Origin: an uncultured Alistipes sp.
GTDB taxonomy: Bacteria; Bacteroidota; Bacteroidia; Bacteroidales; Rikenellaceae
NCBI GenBank assembly: GCA_944326035.1
Contig: CALVCS010000007.1
Coordinates: 62,001 to 126,000 of the forward strand
Direction: 5' to 3'
Length of the DNA: 64,000 bases
Both the position numbers and the translations under genes were made by a program. The notes under the pieces were generated by a model that saw only the letters and a program-made list of their open reading frames with translations, searched no databases and had not been told where the DNA came from. Below are positions 45,469-54,164 of this stretch, piece by piece (the first letter of the stretch is position 1; each line of letters starts with the position of its first letter).

Positions 45469-46179
45469 CTATTCGTTTATCAATGCTACGGTATGGACGG
45501 CCACCAACGCCGCGGTTTCTGTTCTCAGCCGACTGTGGCCCAAGGAGATGGGAAGATAGTCATACTGCAAGGCCAGGGCGATTTCGGCCGGGGAAAAGTC
45601 TCCCTCGGGACCGATCAACACCCGTACATCGAGCCCGGGCTGAACCCGATTTTTCATCAAGACTTTATCGGTTCCGGGTTTGCAATGGGCAATCAATTTC
45701 AAGCCATCGAACGGCTGAGCTACCCATTCCGCAAAGGGAGTCACTGGCTCGATGCGCGGCAAATAGGCTTTCTGGGACTGTTTGATCGCTCCTACGGCGA
45801 TTTTCTCCAATCGATCAGTCCGCAATACGCGGCGTTCACTATGATCGGTCGCCAAAAGCGTGATCACATCCACCCCGATCTCCGTCGCCTTCTCCACCAA
45901 CCATTCGATACGATCGGCATTTTTGGTCGGCGCCACCGCCAGATGCATGCGATAGGAGCGACGTTCGAACTCCGGTCGAATCTCCCGGATCACGACCGCA
46001 CAATGTTTGATCGATCCATCCGTTATTTCTGCACGGGCCAACGTTCCCCGTCCGTCGGTCAGGAAGAGTTCCGCCCCTACCCCCAGACGCAATACCCGTA
46101 CGATATGCCGGGACTCCTCCTCCGAAAACACATAGACGCCTTGCGAGAAATCCACCTCGGGAGCGTAAAATAATTGCAT
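45469..46179 (-). CDS. rsmE: 16S rRNA m3U1498 methyltransferase
   Basis: A 236-residue SPOUT methyltransferase that modifies U1498 of 16S rRNA. Motifs: EEESRHIVRVLRLGVG (N-terminal PUA-like domain), ADRIEWLVEKATEIGVD, AVGAIKQSQKAYLP and VLIGPEGDFSPAEI, with LGHSRLRTETAALVA at the knot. It is the first gene of the transcription unit that continues 4 bases later into the hydrogenase-related operon. The functional link is unclear and may only reflect shared expression. Confidence 0.95.
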   Translation of the reverse strand: MQLFYAPEVDFSQGVYVFSEEESRHIVRVLRLGVGAELFLTDGRGTLARAEITDGSIKHCAVVIREIRPEFERRSYRMHLAVAPTKNADRIEWLVEKATEIGVDVITLLATDHSERRVLRTDRLEKIAVGAIKQSQKAYLPRIEPVTPFAEWVAQPFDGLKLIAHCKPGTDKVLMKNRVQPGLDVRVLIGPEGDFSPAEIALALQYDYLPISLGHSRLRTETAALVAVHTVALINE

Positions 46180-46196
46180 GATCCTCTGCTTTATAT

Positions 46197-46204
46197 TATT
46201 TTTG
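46197..46204 (+). promoter_or_regulatory. -7 box for the M3 peptidase
   Basis: TATTTTTG, an exact match, 76 bases before ATG 46281. It interlocks with the divergent rsmE promoter. Confidence 0.5.
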
Positions 46205-46231
46205 CTTACGGAGCGACCGGCCGAAGCGGTG

Positions 46232-46239
46232 CAAAGGTA
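46232..46239 (-). promoter_or_regulatory. -7 box for rsmE and the hydrogenase-related operon
   Basis: TACCTTTG on the minus strand, 52 bases before the rsmE ATG. No other box was found at the junctions inside the operon. Confidence 0.6.
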
Positions 46240-46280
46240 TAAAACCTCCGGCGATCCATCAACAAATCACATCATTAATT

Positions 46281-48461
46281 ATGAGAAAACTGCTATTACC
46301 GGCCCTCACCTGTTTGCTGATGGGCACTCTCTCCGGATGTCAAAAAAAGGCCGTGGAAGAGAATCCGTTTTTCACTGTTTGGGAGACGCCTTTCGGGGTT
46401 CCACCCTTCGATAAGATCAAAGATCAGCACTATAAACCGGCCATCGAAGAGGGCATTGCACGCCACGAAGGACAGATCGACTCCATTGTACGAAATACCG
46501 AAATGCCGACGTTCGCCAATGTGATCGAAGCGTTGGAAAACAGCGGCGAACTGTTAAGCAATGCCTATACGGTCTTTTCGCTGGTCAAAGCAGCGGATGC
46601 CACCGATGCCATGCAGCAGATCGATGCCGAAATCACGCCGATGGTCACCTCCCACTACGACAATATTTATTTGAACAACGCGCTGTTCCAGAAGGTGAAA
46701 GCCGTCTACGACCAGCGGGAACAACTGGGTCTCGACCCTCAACAACTTCGGCTGACCGAGAAGATTTACAAACGGTTCGTACGAGCCGGAGCCCTCTTGA
46801 CCCCGGACCAAAAGGATCAATTGCGCAAAATCAACGAACAACTGTCCCAATTGGGCGTACAGTTCAGTAAGAATCTGTTGGCCGAAAACAATGCCTATGC
46901 CTTGGTGCTGGAAAAATCGGAAGACTTGGCCGGCATTCCGGCCGGTGCTCGTCAGGCCGCTCAACAAGAGGCCGAAGCGCGTGGCATGGAAGGCAAATTT
47001 GTCTTCACGCTCAGCAAACCGAGTCTCATTCCCTTCATGACCTACTCCGAAAAACCCGAACTGCGTCGTCAGATGTACGAAGCCTACCTGGAACGCGGAA
47101 ACCACGACAACGAATCGGATAATAAACAGATCGTCTCCGACATGGCTCGTTTACGGATGCAGAAAGCCCAACTGATGGGTTATCCCACCTATGCCGCTTT
47201 TGTCCTGGACGACGTGATGGCCTCGACCCCCGAAAACGCCTACCATCTGTTGGATCAGATCTGGACGCCGGCGCTGGCCTTGGCCTCCAAAGAACTGGAG
47301 GAGATGAAACAGATCAAAAAACAGGAAACCGGCAGTGACGAATTCAACAGCTGGGACTGGTGGTATTATGCTGAAAAAGTGCGCAAAAGCAAATACAACC
47401 TGGACGAAGAGATGATCCGTCCCTATCTTTCGCTGGACTATGTGACCTCCGGGGTATTCCAGCTGGCCAATCGTCTTTGGGGCACATCGTTCCGACCGGT
47501 GGCGGTTCCCTACTATAACCCCGAATGCGTCGCCTACGAAGTGCTGGACAAAGACGACACCCATCTGGGCATTCTCTACTTCGACTTCTTTCCCCGGCCC
47601 GGCAAACAAGGCGGAGCCTGGTGCGGCACCTATCGGGATCCCCAATACAAGGATGGTAAACGGGTAGCCCCTGTCGTAACCATCGTGGCTAACTTCACCC
47701 GCCCGCTGAACGAAAACCAACCGGCCTTGCTGAACCTGGACGAAGCCGCCACCCTGTTCCACGAATTCGGGCACGCCATGCACTCGCTCTTTTCTCAGGT
47801 GCACTATAAGAGTCTGGCCGAAGTGGAACGCGATTTCGTCGAATTGCCCTCTCAGATCATGGAAAACTGGGCATTTAATCCTGCCATGTTGAAAGTCTAC
47901 GCCAAGCACTATCAATCGAATACCGATATGCCGGAAGATCTTGTCAATAAGATCAGAAAAAGCCGTTATTTCAACCAAGGATTTATGACTACGGAATTGA
48001 CGGCTGCTTCGCTTTCCGACCTGGATATCCATTCGATCGACAAAGATCAACCGATCGACGTCAATGCCTTCGAAAAAGAGGCCTTGTACACCAAACGGGG
48101 ATTGATCCCGCAGATCGAACCCCGTTACCGCTACCCCTATTTCAGCCATATTTTCGATGGAGGGTATGCCGCCGGGTATTACAGTTACCTCTGGGCTGAG
48201 GTGCTGGATAAAGACGCCTTCGAAGCCTTTGTCGAAAGCGGCGATCTGTTCAACCGCGAAATAGCCGACTCCTACCGCCGGAATATCTTGGAAAAAGGGG
48301 GCAGCGAAGACGGTATGACGATGTATAAAAACTTCCGGGGTGCAGAACCCGACATCAAACCGCTGTTGCGCAATCGGGGGCTGATTCCGGACGAACCGGA
48401 GCCTGCAACCGACTCCCTGCCGCAATCTACACCCGCTACGTCCGCCACACCGGCCGCCTAA
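46281..48461 (+). CDS. M3 family metallopeptidase lipoprotein (Dcp-like)
   Basis: A 726-residue thimet-type oligopeptidase resembling peptidyl-dipeptidase Dcp and oligopeptidase A. It is exported as a lipoprotein: lipobox LSGC with C20. The zinc motif HEFGH is at residues 494-498, with the downstream helix SLAEVERDFVELPSQIMENW supplying the third ligand. The mature N-terminus (NPFFTVWETPFGVPPFDKIK) is typical of Bacteroidota members. It ends with a short Thr/Ala-rich tail. It probably degrades short peptides in the periplasm or at the outer membrane. Confidence 0.92.
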   Translation: MRKLLLPALTCLLMGTLSGCQKKAVEENPFFTVWETPFGVPPFDKIKDQHYKPAIEEGIARHEGQIDSIVRNTEMPTFANVIEALENSGELLSNAYTVFSLVKAADATDAMQQIDAEITPMVTSHYDNIYLNNALFQKVKAVYDQREQLGLDPQQLRLTEKIYKRFVRAGALLTPDQKDQLRKINEQLSQLGVQFSKNLLAENNAYALVLEKSEDLAGIPAGARQAAQQEAEARGMEGKFVFTLSKPSLIPFMTYSEKPELRRQMYEAYLERGNHDNESDNKQIVSDMARLRMQKAQLMGYPTYAAFVLDDVMASTPENAYHLLDQIWTPALALASKELEEMKQIKKQETGSDEFNSWDWWYYAEKVRKSKYNLDEEMIRPYLSLDYVTSGVFQLANRLWGTSFRPVAVPYYNPECVAYEVLDKDDTHLGILYFDFFPRPGKQGGAWCGTYRDPQYKDGKRVAPVVTIVANFTRPLNENQPALLNLDEAATLFHEFGHAMHSLFSQVHYKSLAEVERDFVELPSQIMENWAFNPAMLKVYAKHYQSNTDMPEDLVNKIRKSRYFNQGFMTTELTAASLSDLDIHSIDKDQPIDVNAFEKEALYTKRGLIPQIEPRYRYPYFSHIFDGGYAAGYYSYLWAEVLDKDAFEAFVESGDLFNREIADSYRRNILEKGGSEDGMTMYKNFRGAEPDIKPLLRNRGLIPDEPEPATDSLPQSTPATSATPAA

Positions 48462-48480
48462 CGGTAAAACCTGTCATATA

Positions 48481-48521
48481 CGCAGAACCCAGAGAGAAAC
48501 AATTTCTCTCTGGGTTCTGCG
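48481..48521 (+). terminator. Hairpin after the M3 peptidase
   Basis: Perfect 19-base-pair stem (48481-48499 with 48503-48521) and 3-base loop, without a T-run. Confidence 0.65.
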
Positions 48522-48623
48522 TCTACAAGGTTCCCTGTTCCCTCCTCTTTTATTCGAGTCTCGAAACAACGGGCAATACCGATTTCGTCCCCCTTTTTTC
48601 CCTACCGTCTTCCTAAAACAAAT

Positions 48624-48654
48624 AATGCCGTTCCGACTGGGTCGGAACGGCATT
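48624..48654 (-). terminator. Hairpin after the M16 peptidase
   Basis: Perfect 14-base-pair stem (48624-48637 with 48641-48654) and 3-base loop, 21 bases beyond the M16 stop. Confidence 0.65.
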
Positions 48655-48675
48655 GCTGTATCCAGAACAAGCGGA

Positions 48676-51504
48676 CTATTCGGCCAACAGAGCCTCTTTA
48701 TCTACCTGAACGACTTTCCCTAAATTCATGGTTTTCAAACCATTCAGCTGGGTCTGTGCATCTCCAACCACAACGATAATCATATCGTCATAGTTCAGAT
48801 ATTTGGCGATGCAGGCCTTGGCCTGATCCAACGTCATGCTCTTTAGAATGGCTTCACGCTGTTGCGGATAGTCGACCGGCAGATGATAAACCGCAATCAT
48901 GCGCAACATATTCAACAACGCATTCGGCGTTTCGAAAGAACCGTTCATGGTCAACAACAGCGACCGACAGGAAGTCGACAGATCTTCCTGCGTATAGTTC
49001 TGACCGTAAGTCGACAGAATTTCACGGAACAGTTCAACCGACTCTTTGGTCACGGTAGCCTGGACACTCGAGCGAGCCGAGAAGGTATTGCTGAGCAAGC
49101 CCTGCGTAAAGCCCGAATAAGCACCGTAGGTATACCCGTGTTGCAAACGCAGGATATCGAACAACAGACTGCCTGACGAGGCGCCCAAATGGTCGTTGAC
49201 AATCACCAGCGGATACGCTTCCGGATTATCGATCGAAAGCGACTTCGACCCTACGATGATGTACGATTGACGGGCGCCGGGATAGTCCACAAAATAGAGT
49301 TTGGCATCGGGAGCGGTGTCCGATTCGGTCAGCATCGGAGCGGGAACCGGCGTACTTTTCCAGTTCTTCGTCAACGAAGCCAACGAACGTTCCACCTCTT
49401 TCTGCGTCAAGCCGCCCACGAAATTCATCTTAGCGATGGATTGAGAAACATTGGCCGTATAGAAGTTCTGCACATCTTCGAGGGTCAAGGCGTCCACCGT
49501 TTGTTCCGTTCCGTCCGGCGCATAACCCAAAATACTGTTCCCTCCGAACAGCAACCGTTTGAATACATTCATCCCGATCGTCGAGGGATCCGTATCTCCC
49601 TGACGGATATTATCGAGGATACGTTGTTTTACCAAGGCAAAGCTGGCTTCATCGTTCAGGCGAGGACGTGTCAGCATTTCTTCGACCAGTTCCATGACCT
49701 TCGGATAGTTTTTCAACAAGCAATTCCCGGTAAGCGCCATGCTCTCCGTACCGGCTTGCACCTGAATCTGAGCCCCCAGCTGTCCGATGGCATCTTCCAA
49801 CTCGGCTGCCGTCTTATCCATCGTCCCTTCGTTCATCATCGCAGCCGTCAAACGAGCCAAACCGGCTTTCTGCGGCGTATCCAACAACATCCCGTTGTTG
49901 AGATCGATGGAGAAATAAACCAACGGCAACTCCTTGTATTCGATTCCGCGCAGTTCCATTCCGCTGGGGAGTTTCGTGCTCCAGATAGCCGGGATATTCA
50001 ATTCCGGGGTATTCGGCAACAAATCCGGTTCCTTGCTGCGGTCAAACGACGACGGAGTCCGTTCATAGGGATCATCCACCACTTTCCCGGCATCCGCATT
50101 GAGCGCCTGTTCCTCAATCGATTCCTGATCCACCACGGCAGGTACCGACCCACTCAGCGCCAAATCAACCTGTCCTTTCGGAACGATGCTGACGGCCAGA
50201 TAGTTTTTTCCTTTGATATACTGATTGTATACCCGCATTACATCTTCGGGCGTCACCTGTCGATAGGCTTCCAACTCCTTCAACATCCGGTCGGGGCTGC
50301 CTCCGAACACATTATTCTGAGCCATGGCGATGGCTTTCCCATTGGTCGACGTGAGGCGGTTATAGGTTCGCGTCTCTTCGATCGCTTTGTAACGTTCCAG
50401 GTCTTTGGGATCGACCCCGTTCTTTTCAAAGCGAGCATACGCCTCTTCGATCCCGGCATAGACATCGTCGAGTTTTACATTCGGGAAGGTGGTGGCGTTC
50501 AAGAGAATCATCCCGGCCAGCTCCAGTTGTTGGCTGGACATATAGACCGAAGGCACCAATTTCCGCTCTTCAACCAACACCTGATAGATCGGCGACTTCT
50601 TATCGCCCGCCAGAATATTGGCCAGGAAATCGAGCGCATAGCCATCTTTGCTATAGGCTTCCACACCCGGATAGGCCATCAGCAACATCGGAGCATTCGC
50701 AAAGGCATCTTCGTATTCGATCCGCTTTGTCGAATCCAACGTAATGTTCTGCACCTTGGGAGCTTCCGGTTTCGGACGAGCCGGAATTTCGCCGAAATAT
50801 TTCTGGATCAGCTCTTTGGTCTGCGCCGGATCAAAATCCCCGGCCACCACCAAAGTCGCATTGCTGGGCGTATAATAGAGGTTGTAAAACTCTTTCACGT
50901 CTTCCACCGTCGCACTGCGCAGATCGGGAATCTCGCCAATCACCGTCCAGCTATAAGGATGACCTTTCGGGAAGAGATTCTTCACCAACAGATCCCACGC
51001 CAACCCATAAGGGACATTTTCGCCCTGACGTTTTTCATTCGACACCACATCGATTTCGCGTTTCAGCCCGCCTTCGGTCACCGTGTTGATGAAATAGCCC
51101 ATACGGTCGGACTCCATCCACAACACTTTTTCCAAGGCATTACGCGGTACTGTCTCAAAATAAACCGTCCCGTCATTGCTGGTTCCGCCATTAAACGTAC
51201 CGCCCAACTCATCGATTTTCTGAAAAAACGCATTGCGCGGCAAATTTTCCGAGCGTTGGAACAGCATATGTTCAAAGAAATGGGCAAAACCGGTTTTCCC
51301 GGGTTTTTCACGATTACTACCCACATGGTATTGAATCGCTACCGACACAACCGGATCGGAACGATCTTCATGCAAAACGACCTCCAGGCCATTGGGCAAG
51401 GTATACTTTTCATACTCCAGCGACGCATCGCCCCCGGAGCTCTTACAACTACTTACTGCGGCCATAACCGAAACAAGTAAACAAGGCATTAAACATTTTT
51501 TCAT
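48676..51504 (-). CDS. M16 family zinc peptidase lipoprotein, two-domain
   Basis: A 942-residue protein with two fused M16 (insulinase/pitrilysin) units, roughly 30-430 and 500-900. The lipobox VSSC gives lipid attachment at C20. The inverted zinc motif HFFEH is at 75-79 in the N-terminal unit, with the distal Glu in VVSNEKRQ. The C-terminal unit lacks HxxEH and should be the inactive half of the chamber, as in PqqL/YmxG-like fusions. It probably degrades peptides in the periplasm. Own promoter, monocistronic. Confidence 0.93.
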   Translation of the reverse strand: MKKCLMPCLLVSVMAAVSSCKSSGGDASLEYEKYTLPNGLEVVLHEDRSDPVVSVAIQYHVGSNREKPGKTGFAHFFEHMLFQRSENLPRNAFFQKIDELGGTFNGGTSNDGTVYFETVPRNALEKVLWMESDRMGYFINTVTEGGLKREIDVVSNEKRQGENVPYGLAWDLLVKNLFPKGHPYSWTVIGEIPDLRSATVEDVKEFYNLYYTPSNATLVVAGDFDPAQTKELIQKYFGEIPARPKPEAPKVQNITLDSTKRIEYEDAFANAPMLLMAYPGVEAYSKDGYALDFLANILAGDKKSPIYQVLVEERKLVPSVYMSSQQLELAGMILLNATTFPNVKLDDVYAGIEEAYARFEKNGVDPKDLERYKAIEETRTYNRLTSTNGKAIAMAQNNVFGGSPDRMLKELEAYRQVTPEDVMRVYNQYIKGKNYLAVSIVPKGQVDLALSGSVPAVVDQESIEEQALNADAGKVVDDPYERTPSSFDRSKEPDLLPNTPELNIPAIWSTKLPSGMELRGIEYKELPLVYFSIDLNNGMLLDTPQKAGLARLTAAMMNEGTMDKTAAELEDAIGQLGAQIQVQAGTESMALTGNCLLKNYPKVMELVEEMLTRPRLNDEASFALVKQRILDNIRQGDTDPSTIGMNVFKRLLFGGNSILGYAPDGTEQTVDALTLEDVQNFYTANVSQSIAKMNFVGGLTQKEVERSLASLTKNWKSTPVPAPMLTESDTAPDAKLYFVDYPGARQSYIIVGSKSLSIDNPEAYPLVIVNDHLGASSGSLLFDILRLQHGYTYGAYSGFTQGLLSNTFSARSSVQATVTKESVELFREILSTYGQNYTQEDLSTSCRSLLLTMNGSFETPNALLNMLRMIAVYHLPVDYPQQREAILKSMTLDQAKACIAKYLNYDDMIIVVVGDAQTQLNGLKTMNLGKVVQVDKEALLAE

Positions 51505-51588
51505 GAGTCGGGATTTTATTTTGACAGATAAGTTTTTTCACGATCACCGGATCTCCGCCCGACGGATTCTTCGCGAATCTCTAAAGGA

Positions 51589-51596
51589 CAAAAGTA
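51589..51596 (-). promoter_or_regulatory. -7 box for the M16 peptidase
   Basis: TACTTTTG on the minus strand, 84 bases before the ATG at 51504. Confidence 0.45.
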
Positions 51597-51628
51597 ACAT
51601 TTATAACGGATTATCTGGGCAATTTTCG

Positions 51629-51636
51629 TATTTTTG
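51629..51636 (+). promoter_or_regulatory. -7 box for the GH106-like gene
   Basis: TATTTTTG, an exact match, 31 bases before ATG 51668. It rules out the longer frame starting at 51392, which is antisense to the M16 gene. Confidence 0.6.
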
Positions 51637-51667
51637 TTTGCAGAGTATTTATTTCATCGTCTTATTT

Positions 51668-53851
51668 ATGAAGATATTGCCTCGAATAGTGGCTCTTCTG
51701 TGCCTTATGCCGGTTCTGGAGAGCACCGCCCAAAACGCTTTCGAATTCAAAAATCCCCCCGCCAGCTACCGCCCTACTCCCTTATGGTTCTGGAACGATA
51801 CGCAAGTGACCCGACAAGGGATCGATGCACAGTTACCCGAATTGAGGGACCGATGCGGCTACGGAGGGATCTCCATCCTGCCGTTCGGCGCTAAATTCGA
51901 ACCCAGGTACCTCAGCAACGACTATTTCGAGTTGTATGGCTACGCCATCCAACAAGCCAACGAATTGGGTTTAAAAATGGCCCTCTACGACGAATATGGC
52001 TTCCCCAGCGGAAGCGGCGGGGCGATCAATGGCGATGCCGTACCACGCTTCACCAACCGATATCCTTCGTTGACCCTCAAACGGCTCGACAAAATCGAAG
52101 AGGAGATCTCCGGAGGGAGCGTTTATCACCGACCGGCCTCTCGTGAAGGCAAATTGATGGGCGTCGTTGCCCTGAATACCGCCACCGGCGAACGCATCGA
52201 CCTAACGGGCAACATTACAGAGGGGGTTATCGTCTGGGATGTTCCCTCGGGCCGATGGAAGATCATGCAGTTCGTTTGCGTGACCGACGGCGATCCCAAC
52301 ATGGACTACCTGAGCCGTGAAGCGGCCGACGCCTACATCGAAATGACCCACCAGCAATATTACAAACGGTTTCCGGAAGCGTTCGGAACGACTATCGTCC
52401 AGACCTTTTACGATGAGCCGACCCTCTATCGGGCCCAAGGACGGGTCTGGACCCCCTCGTTCAACGAAATCTACGAACAACGCTACGGCGAAAGCCCCGT
52501 ATTACTCTATCCGGCCTTGTGGTACGACATCGGCCCCGACACCCAAGCCGCCCGCAATGCCCTCTTTTCGTTACGCAGCGACCTCTATGCCGAGGCCTAC
52601 CCTCGGGCAATCGATGAGTGGAGTCGGGCACACGGGCTACGGGCTACCGGACATCAGGATAACGAAGAGATCGTCAATCCGGTCGGCACCTCCGGAGATT
52701 TAATGAAATGCTTCCGCTACTTGAGTGTGCCCGGGATCGATAAAATCGGTGGCAATCGACCCGCCGAAAAATTTTACAAACTGATTGCCTCGGCGGCCTA
52801 TAACTGGGATCACTCGCTGGTCATGTCCGAGACTTACGGAGCCATGGGCAATCTCTCCTGGGACAGTATCTACTGCATTGCCATGGATCAATTCGCACAG
52901 GGGATCAACGTATTCATTCCGCATGCTGCCTGGTACAATGATCAGAGTGTCACCTTTTTGCCCGAGCTCTCCGCACGGAATCCGCTCTATGCCGATGGGC
53001 TGTACGACTTCAGCACCTTCCTGGGGCGTCTTCAGCTCCTGCTGCAAAACGACGACCGGGTCGTTTCCGAAATTGCCCTCCTCTACCCCATCCACACCAT
53101 GCAGGGCGATCACTATTTTGAAGGCCCCCTCACCCCGTACGAAGGAGGGGTCGCCATTCCTTACCTGGATTATGTCGAACTGGGCGACATGCTCACCCAA
53201 CGTATCGGTCGTCATTATCAGTGGTTGCACCCCGAGGTTTTGGCTTCGAACTGTACCGTAGACAAAAAAGGGCTACATCTCAATAACACCGTCCAATACA
53301 ACACCTTCCACACCCTGATCATTCCTGCCTCGAAAACCATCAGTGTCTCCACTCTGGAACAAGCATTAGCGCTGTTTCAGGCTGGTGGTCGGGTCATATT
53401 CACCTCCCAACTTCCGACACGTGCGGCCGAATTGGGGAAAGATGCCCGTATCGGCGAACTGATGAACGAATTACTTCCGGCCGCCACCCGCTACAACGAA
53501 AACAAAGAGGGCGGTCAGGTCTATTTTGTGGCACAATTGACCCCTGAAGCCTTACAACAGGCCTTGCGTTCTCCGGACCCTTACGATATTGCTTTTGAAG
53601 CGTCCAAGCCTCTTCGATACCTCCATAAAGAACATGACGGAAAAGCGCTTTTCTATTTGGTCAATCTCGATACGGAGGCATATCGGGGAGATCTCCTTCT
53701 ACGAGGCAAGATGCGATTGGAAGCCTGGGATCCCCACACAGGCGAGAGCGCACCGGTGTCCGTCTCCTATGAAAAACAGGGCAAAGAAACGGTGACCCGC
53801 CTTACGCTCGACCTCCCCGAACACCGCTCGATCTTCTTACTGGAACAATAA
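51668..53851 (+). CDS. Secreted glycosyl hydrolase, GH106-like
   Basis: A 727-residue protein with a signal peptide (MKILPRIVALLCLMPVLESTAQ). The N-terminal barrel has the pattern PTPLWFWNDTQVTRQGIDAQL, CGYGGISILPFG and MALYDEYGFPSGSGGAI, typical of large secreted enzymes grouped with alpha-L-rhamnosidase family GH106 and relatives. Later segments include VQTFYDEPTLYR and LVMSETYGAMGNLSW, which hold plausible catalytic acids, and a Rossmann-like domain (FHTLIIPASKTISVSTLEQAL). The protein ends with a beta domain. The substrate is not determinable. Sole gene of its unit. Confidence 0.7.
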   Translation: MKILPRIVALLCLMPVLESTAQNAFEFKNPPASYRPTPLWFWNDTQVTRQGIDAQLPELRDRCGYGGISILPFGAKFEPRYLSNDYFELYGYAIQQANELGLKMALYDEYGFPSGSGGAINGDAVPRFTNRYPSLTLKRLDKIEEEISGGSVYHRPASREGKLMGVVALNTATGERIDLTGNITEGVIVWDVPSGRWKIMQFVCVTDGDPNMDYLSREAADAYIEMTHQQYYKRFPEAFGTTIVQTFYDEPTLYRAQGRVWTPSFNEIYEQRYGESPVLLYPALWYDIGPDTQAARNALFSLRSDLYAEAYPRAIDEWSRAHGLRATGHQDNEEIVNPVGTSGDLMKCFRYLSVPGIDKIGGNRPAEKFYKLIASAAYNWDHSLVMSETYGAMGNLSWDSIYCIAMDQFAQGINVFIPHAAWYNDQSVTFLPELSARNPLYADGLYDFSTFLGRLQLLLQNDDRVVSEIALLYPIHTMQGDHYFEGPLTPYEGGVAIPYLDYVELGDMLTQRIGRHYQWLHPEVLASNCTVDKKGLHLNNTVQYNTFHTLIIPASKTISVSTLEQALALFQAGGRVIFTSQLPTRAAELGKDARIGELMNELLPAATRYNENKEGGQVYFVAQLTPEALQQALRSPDPYDIAFEASKPLRYLHKEHDGKALFYLVNLDTEAYRGDLLLRGKMRLEAWDPHTGESAPVSVSYEKQGKETVTRLTLDLPEHRSIFLLEQ

Positions 53852-53870
53852 ACCCCAAGACATTCAATCT

Positions 53871-53900
53871 AAGACTCCGGTTTTTCCGGAGTCTTTTTTT
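53871..53900 (+). terminator. Intrinsic terminator of the GH106-like gene
   Basis: AAGACTCCGG/CCGGAGTCTT stem with a T5 loop and a trailing T-run. Confidence 0.9.
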
Positions 53901-54110
53901 AGGGGATGCTATCGACCCGAATAACCGGAAATTCCCGGTCTGAATTTTTCCTGGATGATCCCATCTCTTTTTATCAACCTGGATCTGCACATGCCGCACG
54001 GGGATGAACACACCCAAAAATTTCTTTACAAGACAAGGATTTTTTTAGTAGACGCCAGGCTTTCTGACCAACTTTCTACCATCTTGCTATGCTCGTTTTC
54101 GATTTTCCAT

Positions 54111-54145
54111 AAAAAAAGTGCAGCGCTGTTTTCAGCGCTGCACTT
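54111..54145 (-). terminator. Intrinsic terminator of the DUF1080 gene
   Basis: AAGTGCAGCGCTG stem (54116-54128 with 54133-54145), T4 loop, followed on the minus strand by T7. Confidence 0.9.
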
Positions 54146-54164
54146 ACCTTGAGATCGACACCAA

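Larger units (their letters stand above)
53852..54164. other. Gap between convergent genes: two terminators, no gene
   Basis: 313 bases that contain one hairpin terminator for each flanking gene (53871-53900 and 54111-54145). The 210 bases between them show no supported gene. Confidence 0.5.

Noticed and set aside
48481..48654. Two neighbouring hairpins as a mobile repeat pair or small RNA
   Set aside because: The stems differ in sequence and each sits just beyond one of two convergent genes, so separate terminators are the simpler reading.
49189..51480. Long open frame antisense to the M16 peptidase
   Set aside because: It mirrors a clear coding gene, has no family resemblance and shows His/Arg-rich composition typical of antisense frames in this G+C-biased genome.
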